Origin: Virgisporangium aurantiacum
Lineage (GTDB): Bacteria; Actinomycetota; Actinomycetes; Mycobacteriales; Micromonosporaceae
Length of the DNA stretch: 64,000 nucleotides
Assembly: GCF_016863635.1 (NCBI RefSeq)
Contig: NZ_BOPG01000063.1
Span: 62,001-126,000 of the forward strand
Reading direction: 5' to 3'
Shown piece after piece: positions 39,936-50,143 of this stretch (positions within the stretch are counted from its first letter, which is position 1; every line of letters begins with the position of its first letter). The notes under the pieces were generated by a model that did not search any database, was not told the origin of the DNA, and was given only the letters and a program-made list of their open reading frames with translations. Position numbers and translations under genes: made by a program.

Positions 39936-40817
39936 ATGGGATGGTTGTCGGCCGTCGACGGCTACGAGGTGGCGCTCGTCGGTGGGCCAATCGGTGGAAG
40001 AGTGACGAGCCGCCGGGTCGGTGGGCGTCCACTGAAGACGGTGCCGAAGGCGGTCCGCGACCACGACGCGACACAGGGCCTGATACAGACCCAGGAGTGG
40101 TTGGCGCGGCACGATCTCGCCTGCCGGGCCGAGGTCGAGAAGTGGCTCATCCGGTCGCTGCCGGTGCCGGTCGCCGCGCTCACCGCCGTGTGGCCCGACC
40201 CGTCCTGGCGGGCGCCGCTGGCCGACGTCATCGTCGCGCCCGTCGACGACGACGGCACCTGGCAGCTCGACGACGCGGGCTTCCTCCGCGATGCCGACCC
40301 GGCCCGCGGCCTCGGCGTGGTGAACCTCGACGGCGACTCGGTGTGGCTCACGCCGCGGCGGGTGGCGGTGCCGCACCCGGTCATGTTGGAGGAGCTCGAC
40401 GACCTGCGCGAGTTCGCCACCGAGCTGGGCCTGTCGCAGGGCACGCCGCAACTGCACCGCGAAGTGTGGGCGAAACCGGCCGGAAAGGACGCCCGGGAGG
40501 CCGAACTGGCGCGGTACTCCGGTGCGAAGTACGAGGAACTGCGCCACCTCTCGGCGCGGGCGAGCAATCACGGCTACAAGGTGCGCGGTGGATCCGCCGT
40601 GTGCCAGGTGTGGGAACGCGGCGGGCAGACCGTCGCCAGCGTGTGGATCGGCGACTACGACCCCTGGTCGGAGGCGGAGACCGGTCAGCTCGAGTTCACC
40701 ACCTCGGCCGGCGGGGCGTTGAAACTCGACGACGTCGGCCCGGTCGCGTGGTCGGAGGGAATGCGGATGGCGGCCGCCCTGTACGCCGGTCGGAGCATGA
40801 CGGAGGAGCAGTCATGA
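39936..40817 (+). CDS. DUF4132 domain protein, first gene of the MoxR/vWA operon
   Basis: 293 residues with GGGAGGA before the ATG. Matches the DUF4132 pattern: GRPLKTVPKAVRDHDATQGL, EKWLIRSLPVPVAALTAVWPDPSWRAPLADV, VVNLDGDSVWLTPRRVAVPHP and ELGLSQGTPQLHREVWAKP. E. coli YehI, a much larger protein, carries this domain, but here it is a separate short gene. Function unknown. Its stop overlaps the next gene's start (ATGA). It probably acts with the AAA+ ATPase and vWA partner encoded downstream. Confidence 0.85.
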   Translation: MGWLSAVDGYEVALVGGPIGGRVTSRRVGGRPLKTVPKAVRDHDATQGLIQTQEWLARHDLACRAEVEKWLIRSLPVPVAALTAVWPDPSWRAPLADVIVAPVDDDGTWQLDDAGFLRDADPARGLGVVNLDGDSVWLTPRRVAVPHPVMLEELDDLREFATELGLSQGTPQLHREVWAKPAGKDAREAELARYSGAKYEELRHLSARASNHGYKVRGGSAVCQVWERGGQTVASVWIGDYDPWSEAETGQLEFTTSAGGALKLDDVGPVAWSEGMRMAAALYAGRSMTEEQS

Positions 40818-43800
40818 AAGACAGCGACGTCGTTGAGGCGGGCGGAATCGGTGCGGTGCCGGCCGACGGTGCGGCGCCCGCCGACGGTGACCTGCTCACC
40901 GTGCGCGTCTACCGGCATCCCGGCTTCGGCGACGACGGGCCCGACCGGCCGGTGGTGCGGCTCGTGCCGTCGATGCTCGGTGCGGCCGAAGACCTCACGA
41001 TGGGCTTCCTCGGCTTCAGCGAACCCGAAGACACCGCCGCGGTCGGCACCACCGGCCGGCAGGCGCTCGGCTTCCCGGCGTGGGCGCTGGTGCACGATCC
41101 CGCCAACGGCAGGCACGCGCTCGCGCTGGTGAAAGACCTGCGCAAGCTCGCGAAACAGGCCGCCACCAAGCCGTCCGCGGCGATGGACGGCTACCGCGCG
41201 CTCGCCCGTCGCCTCGACGGCGCCGCACCGCAGTTCCTGCCGACGTACTGGGAGGAGGCCGGTCGGGCGCTGATCGCCGGCGAGAACGTGCGGTACGCGT
41301 CCACCTGCTTCAACCTGGCGCGCGAGGCCGAGCAGGCGCACGCGCTCGCCATCGACGAGGATCGCGTCGCCGAGGTGTTCCTCGAGTACGCGATGGCCGG
41401 TGCGTTGCCCGTCAAGGCGATCAGCCAGTACGCCAAGGATCTCGCCGCCCGCAGCAAGCCCGACGCCGCGTTCGAGCGGTTCCGCACCGTCACACTGCGG
41501 CGAGTGGCCGCCGGTCTCGCGCCGTACGCGGCACTGCCGGCCGAGCTCAAGCGGCTCGCGACCGCCGCCGGCCTCGACGCCGACACGGCCGTGGAAGACG
41601 TTGTCGTCGAACTGCTCGGCCTCGCCGCCGTCGCGCGCAGCGCGCCGGGCACGTGGAAGGCGCTGGCACCGGTCATCGTGCGGGCCGCGAAACGGCGTCC
41701 GGAGGTCCGGGGCCGGCTGCTCGGGATCGTCCCCGACCCGCCCGGCTACGGCAACGACATGACCGACGAGTGGATCGACCTGCTCGTCGCCGCCGGTGCC
41801 GACGCCGGCCTGACCGATGACGCCGAGCCACCGGCGGCCAGCCCCGACGGTGCGGCCGGTTGGCTGGAGCGCATCGCCGGCACCCGGGCGCGGCACTGGA
41901 ACCTCGCGCGGTCGGAGAAGTTCCTGTCGCTCGTCGGGCGGATGGTTCCCGCGCTGTGCGGCGCCGGCCGGCCGGTGCGGCTGCTCTCCGGTCGCCGCGT
42001 CGACCTCGACCTGGTCGACCTGTGCCTGGCCGGCGACGTCGACATCGCCTCGGCCAAGGACGTCGACCTCGATGTCACCCGGTGGGTCGACGACACCGCG
42101 CCGGGCGCGCGCGACCTGGTCGCGCTCGCCGCCGACGAGCGGTTCACGGCGACGCTCGGCCGGGCGACCGTGCAGAGCCTGCGCCACTCCGGCGCCGACC
42201 GGCTGGCCAGGGTCACCGGCACCGCCGGGCTCCGCACGGCGCTCGCCGGCTGGCTGCGCGCCCATGCCGACGCCGTGCCGGCCGACCCGACGCTCAACGG
42301 CCTGAACGACTACGCCAACGAGGTCTCGTGGGTGTCGACGGCCGCCGCCACCGCGGTCGAGCCCGACGCCTTCCGCCGGATGGCCGCCGTCGACCTGGCC
42401 GCCGGGCTGGCCCGCACGCTGCGCACGGGTCTGCTCGCGGAGTTCGTGTGGCCGGTGCTGGAGGAGGCCCGCGACGACCTGCCGAACAGCGCCTCGTTCA
42501 ACGGGTCGTGGCCGAACCTGGTCGTCAAGGGCGAGAAGAAGGCCGTCGTCCTCGGCCCGTCCCGGGTGGTGCTGAAGCACCCGTACCCGAAGAACACCAA
42601 CGACTGGTGGTACCGGGAGACCGCCTGGATCCCGGGCGTCGACCGCCTGGTGGTCTGGACATATCACGGCACCGCCTACTGGGCCGACGCGCCCGACCAC
42701 CGGTTCGAGGGCGGCATCCAGTCGCAGGGGCCGCTGCGGGCGCTGGCGCTGCCCGACGGCGGCGCCACGTTCGGCGGAGCGCCCTGGCCGCCGGGCGACG
42801 AGAGTTTCCCGAACGCCCACCCCGTGATCAGCGACGGCACCCGGTACTGGACGTTGCGGTACGCCGACGACACGGGCCGGTGGTTGCCGTACGACCCGGT
42901 CACCGGCGCGGTCACGGCCGGCGACCCGCCGGAGTTCTTCGGCACCGGCCCGCTGCTCAACGGGCTCTGTGACCTCGTTCCGGCACCGGCGGAGTTCGCC
43001 GCGTCGCCGTTCGGCTACGCCGACGGGCTGGTCGGTTGGACAGTGCGCGAGAACCCCGACGGCGGCCGCGTCGGCACCCGGATCGACGGGCGGGAGGTCG
43101 TGTTCCCGGCCACCATCTCCACGCACCTGGATCCGGTCGGTGGGCTCCTCTTCCCGGGCGCCGACCGGCTCTGCCCGGTGGTCGGCCACGGGTCCGGTCC
43201 GGGCCAGCACGGCTTCACCGTGTACACGCCGGCCGGCGACCAGACGCTCACCTCCGGCTCGCCCGGCCGCAGCGTGCCGCCCACCGACTGGTGGCACGCC
43301 TGGCAGGTGCGCGACGAGGCCGGTTCGGCGGCGCTACGCGCGGTCGACACCGGCGCCGTCCGGGCCGCCCTCGACGCGGTCGTGGCCCTGCAGGAGGCCG
43401 CCGAACTCGCCCGCCTGCGCCGGAAGGGCGCCGTGGCGGTCGCGGTCGGCGACGACGAGGACGACGAGCCCGACACCCAGACCAAGAAGGAGGCCGCGGC
43501 CGCCCTGGCGGACGCGGTCACCGCGGCGGTCACCGGGGCCTTCCCGGCGGTCACCGCGCCACGGCTGCGGCGGGCGCTCGTGTCCGAGTTCACCGACGCC
43601 GGCCGGCTGTCCGTGCGGCTGCGGAGGCTGCGGGCGCTGGCCGACGCGCCGCCCGCGGAGCAGCCGGTGCCCACCGTGTCGACGACGTTCGACCCCGAGG
43701 TGCTGCGGAAGGTCCTGGTCGACGTCCACGACTCCGTCTGGCTCAACGACGCCGACTGCGTCAACGCGGTGGCCCAGTTGACGTCCGTCGCCGGCGTGCT

Positions 43801-45478
43801 GGCCGGTGGCAAGGCGCGGAAGTGGCGCGACACCGACGTCAACTGGCCCGAGCTGCTCGGGCTGCAGGACCGGATGGTCCTGCGCGCGCTCGCACCCGGC
43901 ATCCCGGCCGTCGAGCGGGAGACGCTGAGCACGCTCCTCGGCCTGCTCGCCGGCACCGGCCTGGCCGAACCCGACGGCACCGTACGGGTGCTGCGGATCA
44001 GGGCCGACAAGAAGGCGTACACGGTGCCGCAGGTGGTCCGCACCGGCGAGCGCACCCTGCTGATCCAGCGCCGCACCGGCTACAGCAACTACACGTTCAT
44101 CGCCGTCGAGCACGACCCGAGCGGTCAGTTCGGGCCGGTGGCCGACGGGAAGATCAGCACCGAGACCCGGGTCACCTGGGGCGGGCGGAAGCGCATCGAC
44201 GCGGTCACCGCCGCGCTCGCCGCGCAGGGTCCGCCGCCGTGGTTCCTCGACGCGGTCACCAGGCTCGCCGAGGAGTCCGGCATGAGCCGCGGCACGGCCG
44301 CGCTGGTGCTCGCGGGCGGGCCGAACATCAACAGCCACGAGGCCAACTTCCTGGCCAAGGAGACCCGTACGACGCTGGGGATCTCGGCCACCGAGGCACG
44401 CAGCGGCCGGGCCGCGCTCCAGGCGATGAAGGCCGACGCCCGGCACCGGCTGCTCCTCGCCGCCATGCCCGACGACCCGGCCGACCTGTGGACCACCGGG
44501 CCCGACGTGGCGGCGGTGGTCGCGGTCTGGCGGCAGGTCGTCGGGGCGCGGGTGGCCGTCCCCGACGAGGTCCTCACCGAGGTCAACCGGCTGCGGCGGT
44601 GGGGCAGCCTCGACCAGTTCGTGATGGACCTCGCCGGCGGGGCCGGCTGGCTCAGGCCCGGCAAGGCGAAGTCGATCGGCGACAAGGTGTCCGAACTCGC
44701 CCTCGTGCTGCCGTGGCTGGTCTACCGCCTGCCGCGGGAGAACGCGCTGCGGGCGGCGGTTCCCGGCTGGTACGACCAGGCGCGTGCGCTGCTCGCCGAC
44801 CCGGCGGCCCACGTCAACGCCGGATACCTGCGGAAGGAGACGCCGCTGCCGCCGGCGCTCACCGCGGGCAAGCCCGACAGCGACGGCGACGTCTACTGCA
44901 CGCTGCATCCGGCGAAGCTCAGCGGTCCCGACGACCCGGCGCTCGCGATGTTCCCCGACGACGACGATGTCGCCGGCATCCGCCGCCTGATCGACCCCGG
45001 AACGGCCGAGCTGATGGAGTCCGTCCGGGCCGACACCGGGCGCACCGGCTGGGCGCAGGACCCGACCACCGAGGTGCCCGACCTCGTGGCCGAGGTGGCC
45101 ACGCGGCACGGCCTCGGCGCCGACGCCGCCGCGTACTACCTGCAACTGTTGGCGTTGGGCGATCCGACCGACCGGAACGTCCAGCGCTGGACCGGCTGGG
45201 CACCGGCCCGGCTGAAGAAGGCCCGCGCCGAACTCGTCACCGCCGAACTCGTCGTCGAGGCCAAGCGCGACCGGGCCGGACGCACGGCGTTCCTCCCCGG
45301 CGGCTGGCGGAAGACGCCCGGCGTCGAGGAGTGGAAGGTGCCCGGAAACGACGAGGGCATCGACACGCTCGCGCCGCTCGTCGCCCCGTGCCGTCCCGTC
45401 GCCGCGCTGTTCCGGGCGGCCTGGCAACGCGTCCTCGACGGCGACCCACCCCGCCTGCGCGCGCTGACCACCCGATGA
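40814..45478 (+). CDS. Very large helical protein with C-terminal winged-helix-like end
   Basis: 1554 residues from ATG 40814 (GGAGGA 6 bases upstream). No signal or membrane segment. N-terminal 120 residues contain MLGAAEDLTMGFLGFSEPED. Helical repeats around 120-460 follow (CFNLAREAEQAHALAIDEDR). A beta-rich middle at about 560-850 has WWYRETAWIPGVDRLVVWTYHGTAYW. The C-terminus LLALGDPTDRNVQRWTGWAPARLKKARAEL looks like a winged helix, so some relatives are named DNA-binding proteins. Encoded between DUF4132 and the MoxR ATPase with ATGA overlaps on both sides. Probably the substrate-binding or effector part of the system (inference). A relative enters at the window's left edge. Confidence 0.82.
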   Translation: MKDSDVVEAGGIGAVPADGAAPADGDLLTVRVYRHPGFGDDGPDRPVVRLVPSMLGAAEDLTMGFLGFSEPEDTAAVGTTGRQALGFPAWALVHDPANGRHALALVKDLRKLAKQAATKPSAAMDGYRALARRLDGAAPQFLPTYWEEAGRALIAGENVRYASTCFNLAREAEQAHALAIDEDRVAEVFLEYAMAGALPVKAISQYAKDLAARSKPDAAFERFRTVTLRRVAAGLAPYAALPAELKRLATAAGLDADTAVEDVVVELLGLAAVARSAPGTWKALAPVIVRAAKRRPEVRGRLLGIVPDPPGYGNDMTDEWIDLLVAAGADAGLTDDAEPPAASPDGAAGWLERIAGTRARHWNLARSEKFLSLVGRMVPALCGAGRPVRLLSGRRVDLDLVDLCLAGDVDIASAKDVDLDVTRWVDDTAPGARDLVALAADERFTATLGRATVQSLRHSGADRLARVTGTAGLRTALAGWLRAHADAVPADPTLNGLNDYANEVSWVSTAAATAVEPDAFRRMAAVDLAAGLARTLRTGLLAEFVWPVLEEARDDLPNSASFNGSWPNLVVKGEKKAVVLGPSRVVLKHPYPKNTNDWWYRETAWIPGVDRLVVWTYHGTAYWADAPDHRFEGGIQSQGPLRALALPDGGATFGGAPWPPGDESFPNAHPVISDGTRYWTLRYADDTGRWLPYDPVTGAVTAGDPPEFFGTGPLLNGLCDLVPAPAEFAASPFGYADGLVGWTVRENPDGGRVGTRIDGREVVFPATISTHLDPVGGLLFPGADRLCPVVGHGSGPGQHGFTVYTPAGDQTLTSGSPGRSVPPTDWWHAWQVRDEAGSAALRAVDTGAVRAALDAVVALQEAAELARLRRKGAVAVAVGDDEDDEPDTQTKKEAAAALADAVTAAVTGAFPAVTAPRLRRALVSEFTDAGRLSVRLRRLRALADAPPAEQPVPTVSTTFDPEVLRKVLVDVHDSVWLNDADCVNAVAQLTSVAGVLAGGKARKWRDTDVNWPELLGLQDRMVLRALAPGIPAVERETLSTLLGLLAGTGLAEPDGTVRVLRIRADKKAYTVPQVVRTGERTLLIQRRTGYSNYTFIAVEHDPSGQFGPVADGKISTETRVTWGGRKRIDAVTAALAAQGPPPWFLDAVTRLAEESGMSRGTAALVLAGGPNINSHEANFLAKETRTTLGISATEARSGRAALQAMKADARHRLLLAAMPDDPADLWTTGPDVAAVVAVWRQVVGARVAVPDEVLTEVNRLRRWGSLDQFVMDLAGGAGWLRPGKAKSIGDKVSELALVLPWLVYRLPRENALRAAVPGWYDQARALLADPAAHVNAGYLRKETPLPPALTAGKPDSDGDVYCTLHPAKLSGPDDPALAMFPDDDDVAGIRRLIDPGTAELMESVRADTGRTGWAQDPTTEVPDLVAEVATRHGLGADAAAYYLQLLALGDPTDRNVQRWTGWAPARLKKARAELVTAELVVEAKRDRAGRTAFLPGGWRKTPGVEEWKVPGNDEGIDTLAPLVAPCRPVAALFRAAWQRVLDGDPPRLRALTTR

Positions 45479-45501
45479 CCACATCGAAAGAGGAGAGCCC
45501 G

Positions 45502-46632
45502 ATGTCCCCGACGGCCCACCGGCAGATCGATCCGCCGGAGTTCCGGTACGCCGACGAGTTGGAGTTCCTGGCCGGCTCCGACAGCGGGCCGCGGCCGCCC
45601 GGCTGGAACCTGACCCCGCGCGCGGTGGTCACGTTCATCGCCGGCAGCGGCGGTAAGAAGGTGACCGGCAAGGGCGGCGCGCGGATCATCGAGGCGAAGT
45701 TCGTCGGTGACCGGTCCCTGGTCGAACGGTGCGTGGTGACGCTGGCCGGCGAGCGCGGGCTGCTGCTCGTCGGCGAGCCCGGTACGGCCAAGTCGATGCT
45801 GTCCGAACTGCTGTCGGCGGCCGTGTGCGGCACGAGCGGCCTGGTGGTGCAGGGCACCGCCGGCACCACGGAGGACCAGCTGCGCTACGGCTGGAACTAC
45901 GCGATGCTGCTGGCCAACGGTCCGAGCCGGGCGGCGCTGGTGCCCTCGCCGGTGCTCTCCGCGATGGCCGCCGGCCGGGTGGCCCGGGTCGAGGAGGTCA
46001 CCCGGTGCCTGCCCGAGGTCCAGGACGCGCTGGTCTCGGTGCTGTCCGACCGGCGCATCGCGGTACCGGAACTGTCCGATGTGGACGATGCCGTCGTGCA
46101 CGCCGCGCCCGGCTTCACGCTCATCGCCACCGCGAACCTGCGCGACAAGGGCGTGTCGGAGATGTCGGCCGCGCTCAAGCGCCGGTTCAACTTCGAGGTG
46201 GTGCCGCCGATCGCCAGCCTCGACCAGGAGATCGCGCTCGTCGGGCGGCAGGCGAAGGCCGTCGTCGAGCGGGTCGGCGCGGCGTACACGGTCGACGCGG
46301 CGGTGCTGGAGGCGCTCGTCACGGCGTTCCGCGACCTGCGGTCCGGGCGGTCGGTCGAGGGCTGGGCGGTGGAGAAGCCGTCGACGGTGATGAGCACCGC
46401 CGAGGCGGTGGCCGTCACCGCGTCGATCGGCCTGGCGGCGGCGTACTTCCCCGGCGACCGGCCGTCGGTCGGCCTGGTGCCGGAGCACCTGCTCGGCGTG
46501 GTGCGCAAGGACGACGAGGCCGACCGGGCCCGCCTGCTGTCCTACTGGGACGGTTCGGTCCGGCGGCGGGCCGAGGCGGGGCAGGGTCCGTGGCGGGAAC
46601 TGTGGGAGTGCCGTGGCGTCCTCGAAGGCTGA
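45502..46632 (+). CDS. MoxR-type AAA+ ATPase (YehL-like)
   Basis: 376 residues from ATG 45502, preferred because AGGAG lies 6 bases upstream; an in-frame ATG at 45475 overlaps the previous stop. Walker A GEPGTAKS at 91-98, Walker B-type ARVEEVTRCLPEVQDAL, sensor 1 FTLIATANLRDKG, arginine finger region SAALKRRFNFE. Insert TTEDQLRYGWNY is typical of the MoxR clade. MoxR ATPases act with vWA partners as chaperone-like machines (as in RavA-ViaA). The cognate vWA domain is encoded by the next gene, which starts 20 bp inside this one. Confidence 0.93.
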   Translation: MSPTAHRQIDPPEFRYADELEFLAGSDSGPRPPGWNLTPRAVVTFIAGSGGKKVTGKGGARIIEAKFVGDRSLVERCVVTLAGERGLLLVGEPGTAKSMLSELLSAAVCGTSGLVVQGTAGTTEDQLRYGWNYAMLLANGPSRAALVPSPVLSAMAAGRVARVEEVTRCLPEVQDALVSVLSDRRIAVPELSDVDDAVVHAAPGFTLIATANLRDKGVSEMSAALKRRFNFEVVPPIASLDQEIALVGRQAKAVVERVGAAYTVDAAVLEALVTAFRDLRSGRSVEGWAVEKPSTVMSTAEAVAVTASIGLAAAYFPGDRPSVGLVPEHLLGVVRKDDEADRARLLSYWDGSVRRRAEAGQGPWRELWECRGVLEG

Positions 46633-49600
46633 TCTCGAACTGCCCGACGAGGCACTCGAACGGCTCGCCGGGAGCACGGCGCCGTTCCTGATCGGCGTGC
46701 GGCACCACTCCCCCGTCCTGGCGGCGGCCGTGCCCGCCCTGCTCGACGGGTTCGCCCCCGACCTGTTGCTGATCGAGCTGCCCGAGGAACTCGGCGAGTG
46801 GCTGCGGTGGCTCGGCGACCCGGCGACGGTCGCACCGGTGGCGCTGGGCGCCGCCGCCGACGACGGTCGGGGTGGGCTGGCGTTCTACCCGTTCGCCGAC
46901 TTCTCGCCCGAGTTGGCCGCGGTGCGGTGGGCGGTGCGCAACGGCGTCGAGGTGGCGACGTGCGACCTGCCGCTGAGCGACCCGGGCTGGGCCGAGGCGG
47001 GCACCTCCGACGCGGGCGGCACCGACACGCTGGCCGCCCGGCTGCGGGCAGGGCAGACCGGCCGGGCCGACGACGACATGTGGGACCGCCTGGTCGAGGC
47101 GGCCGCGCCGGGTTGCACGCCGGAACAGGTCCGGCGGGCCGCGCTCGCGGTCGGCTGGGCCATCCGCCGCGATGCCACCGGCGACGGCGATGACGCCGAT
47201 GGCGGCGACATCCGCGACGGCGGTCGCGGCGGCGGTGGCGGGGACGCCCGGGGCGGCGGCGCGAGCGGTGGCGTCCCGCCGATGGACGCCGCACGGGAGC
47301 GGTGGATGCGCGGGCGCGTCGCCGCGGCGGGTGACCGTCGGGTCGCCATGGTCGTGGGTGCCTTCCACGCGCCGGCGCTGCTCGCGTCCGAGGCCGGGCC
47401 CACTCGGGCGGAGGCGACCGCCAGCAGCACGGTGACGTCCCTGGTGCCGTACGAGTTCGGGCTGCTCGACTCGCGGTCGGGGTACGGGTCGGGCATCCGC
47501 GATCCCGGCTGGCAGCAGGACGTGTTCGAGTGCGGCGCCGAGCCGGCCGCCCTCGAAGGCATGGCCGTCCGGTACGCGGTGCGGGTCAGTGTGGGCCTGC
47601 GGGCCGCGGGCCACCCGGCCGGGCCCGCCGAGGCGCGGGAGGCCGCCCGGTTGGCGATCGACCTGGCCCGGCTGCGCGGCCTGCCGGCGCCCGGCCGGGG
47701 CGAACTGGTCGAGGCCATCGAGACGGTGTTCGCGCAGGGCGAGGTGCTCGGGCGCGGGCGCGCGGTGGCCGAGGCGATGCAGGAGGTGTTCGTCGGCAGC
47801 CGGTACGGGCGGCTCGCGCCGGGCACTCCGGAGTCGGGGCTCGTGCCGGCGGTGCTCGCCGAACTCCGCAAGGCCCGGTTGCCCGCCGAGAACGGGGCGG
47901 CGCGGTCGCTGCGGCTCGACCCGTTGCGGTCCACATTGGACCGTCGGCGCGAGGTCCTGCTGCGCCGGCTCGCCGTGTGCGGGGTGCGGTACGGCGTTCT
48001 GCAGGAGTCGGGCGGCATCGGCGAGACGCTCACCAACGTCTGGGACGTCGCCTGGACCGCGCAGGTGCGGGCCACGATCGCGGTCGCCGGCATGCGCGGG
48101 GTCACGCTGCCGCAGGCGGCCGAGGGGTCGCTGAGCCTGGCCCGCCGGGCCGAGGTCGACGCCGGTGGGCCCACGCCGTCCGAGGCCGTCGCCGGTCTCG
48201 TGCTCGCCGCCGCGTGCGGGCTGCCGGCGATGACGGCCACCCGGATCGACGACGTGGGCCGCGTCGTGGCCACCGTCGGCACGTTGCGCGACATCATCAC
48301 GGCGATCGCGGAGACGGAACGGATCGACCGCGGCCACGTTCCCGGCACGCCCGAACCACCGGCCGGGCTGCCGGCGCTGGTCGAGACGCTCGACGCGGCC
48401 GCCGTGCGGGAGGTCGACGGGCTGGCCGGCGCGCAGACCGTCGACGAGGCGCGGGCGCTGGTCGAGGTGGTGCAACGGGCCGAGGGCACCGGCCGGCTGA
48501 TGCGGCTGCACGCGTCGTTGCGGCGGTTGAGCGCCGACGGGGAGCCGCTGATCCGGGGCGCGGCCGGCGCGGTGTCCGTCCTCTGTGGACTGGAACCGGC
48601 CGCCGTTTTCGGTGAACGGCTCGCGTCGTGGCTCGACGCGCCCGGCGACGACGTGGTGCGCCTGCTGTCCGGCGCGCTGGTGGCGGCCGGTCCGCTGCTG
48701 GCCACCGGTGGCGACGCGCTCACGCCGCTGCTCGACCGGGTCGAGTCGATGCCCGACGCCGACTTCGTGCGGCGGCTGCCCGGCGTGCGGGGCGGGTTCG
48801 ACGCGCTCAGCCCGGCCGCGCGCGACCGGCTGCTCGCCACCGTGCGCGACCGGGGCACCGACATCTCCGAGGCCGACCTGGCCACCGACCCGCCGATCGC
48901 GGCCGTCGGCTACGACCTCGCCGGGCGGGCCGCGGTGAGCGAGTTGTTCCCCGGGTCCATTGTGGACGCAGGGCGAGATGCGCAACGCGTCATCGATGAA
49001 GGTGGGCGACAGCCGCGACAAGCGGATGGCGCGCAACTGACGACGGCCGATCGTTGGCGGTTGGTCCTGGGCCGGCAGCGGAACGCGATGCAGAGTGCGG
49101 CCTCCGGACGGCTGGCGCGCACGCTCGACGAGTTGTACGGCGGCGGTCACGGCGAGGGCTCGCGCACGATCGACGGCTCCGGCGGTGGTGGCGGACGCGA
49201 GGCGCGGTATCCCGACGTGCGGCACTGGCGCGACGAACTCGACGAGTTGTACGGCGCCGACGTGTGCCAGGAGGTGCTCGGCTGGGCGGCGGCGAACGGG
49301 CGGCTCGACGCCGTGCTGGAACTCGACACCGAGAAGGCGCGGCCGTCGGTCGACCTGCTGCACACCGTGCTGAGCCTCGCGGGTGCGTTGCCGGAGAAGG
49401 AACTGGAGCGGCTGCGCCCGCTCGCGAACCGCGTCACCCGCGAGTTGGCCGAGCGGCTGGCGACGCAGATGCGTCCCGCGCTCAACGGCCTGACGGTGCC
49501 GCGTCCGACGCGGCGCCGCGGTGGACGGCTCGACCTGCCGGGCACGCTGCGCGCCAACCTGGCGACCGCGCGCCGCGACGACGACGGCCGGGTGCTGGTG

Positions 49601-50143
49601 ATCCCGGAGCGGCCGGTGTTCCGCAGCAAGGCCCGCCGCAGCATGGACTGGCGGGTGATCGTGCTGGTCGACGTGTCCGGCTCGATGGAGCCGTCGACGG
49701 TGTGGGCGGCGCTGACCGGCTCGGTGCTGGCGGCGGTGCCGGCGCTCACCACGCACTTCGTGACGTTCTCGACCGAGATCGTCGATCTGTCCGACCACCT
49801 GACCGATCCGCTGGCGCTGCTGCTGGAGGTCCGCGTCGGTGGCGGGACGCACATCGCGGCCGCGCTGCGGCACGCCCGCACCCTGATGACGGTGCCGAAC
49901 CGCACGATGGTCATCGTGGTCAGCGACTTCGAGGAGGGCTTTCCGGTGAGCGACCTGCTGGCCGAGACACGGGCGCTGGTCGAGACCGGCTGCCGCCCCA
50001 TCGGCTGCGCCAGCCTCGACGACCAGGCGCGGCCCCGGTACGCGGTGGGCATCGCGGAACAGCTGGCCGCGGCCGGGATGCCGGTGGCGGCGCTCAGCCC
50101 GCTGCGGTTGGCCCGGTGGGTCGCGGAGCAGGTGTCCGCATGA
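46613..50143 (+). CDS. DUF5682-vWA fusion protein (YehM-like plus YehP-like)
   Basis: 1176 residues from GTG 46613, with no stop or frame break. Residues 1-790 are DUF5682/YehM-like: FLIGVRHHSPVLAAAVPALLDG, IELPEELGEWLRWLGDP, VVGAFHAPALL. They include a Gly/Asp-rich insert at about 188-222. Residues 810-1176 are a separate helical segment and a von Willebrand A domain whose MIDAS motif DVSGS lies at 1020-1024, with VGGGTHI and VIVVSDFEEGF. In E. coli the two parts are separate proteins. The join, around 48960-49040, is lower in GC and looks like a former intergenic stretch. An internal start such as ATG 49089 could also make vWA alone. Confidence 0.9.
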   Translation: MASSKADLELPDEALERLAGSTAPFLIGVRHHSPVLAAAVPALLDGFAPDLLLIELPEELGEWLRWLGDPATVAPVALGAAADDGRGGLAFYPFADFSPELAAVRWAVRNGVEVATCDLPLSDPGWAEAGTSDAGGTDTLAARLRAGQTGRADDDMWDRLVEAAAPGCTPEQVRRAALAVGWAIRRDATGDGDDADGGDIRDGGRGGGGGDARGGGASGGVPPMDAARERWMRGRVAAAGDRRVAMVVGAFHAPALLASEAGPTRAEATASSTVTSLVPYEFGLLDSRSGYGSGIRDPGWQQDVFECGAEPAALEGMAVRYAVRVSVGLRAAGHPAGPAEAREAARLAIDLARLRGLPAPGRGELVEAIETVFAQGEVLGRGRAVAEAMQEVFVGSRYGRLAPGTPESGLVPAVLAELRKARLPAENGAARSLRLDPLRSTLDRRREVLLRRLAVCGVRYGVLQESGGIGETLTNVWDVAWTAQVRATIAVAGMRGVTLPQAAEGSLSLARRAEVDAGGPTPSEAVAGLVLAAACGLPAMTATRIDDVGRVVATVGTLRDIITAIAETERIDRGHVPGTPEPPAGLPALVETLDAAAVREVDGLAGAQTVDEARALVEVVQRAEGTGRLMRLHASLRRLSADGEPLIRGAAGAVSVLCGLEPAAVFGERLASWLDAPGDDVVRLLSGALVAAGPLLATGGDALTPLLDRVESMPDADFVRRLPGVRGGFDALSPAARDRLLATVRDRGTDISEADLATDPPIAAVGYDLAGRAAVSELFPGSIVDAGRDAQRVIDEGGRQPRQADGAQLTTADRWRLVLGRQRNAMQSAASGRLARTLDELYGGGHGEGSRTIDGSGGGGGREARYPDVRHWRDELDELYGADVCQEVLGWAAANGRLDAVLELDTEKARPSVDLLHTVLSLAGALPEKELERLRPLANRVTRELAERLATQMRPALNGLTVPRPTRRRGGRLDLPGTLRANLATARRDDDGRVLVIPERPVFRSKARRSMDWRVIVLVDVSGSMEPSTVWAALTGSVLAAVPALTTHFVTFSTEIVDLSDHLTDPLALLLEVRVGGGTHIAAALRHARTLMTVPNRTMVIVVSDFEEGFPVSDLLAETRALVETGCRPIGCASLDDQARPRYAVGIAEQLAAAGMPVAALSPLRLARWVAEQVSA

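Noticed and set aside
42000..46632. Long alternative frames on both strands across the operon (for example 40685-43297 and 43334-45484 minus, 43036-46632 plus)
   Set aside because: They are shadows of the DUF4132-linked giant gene. Only the terminal part of the last frame, from 45502, is a real gene (the MoxR ATPase).
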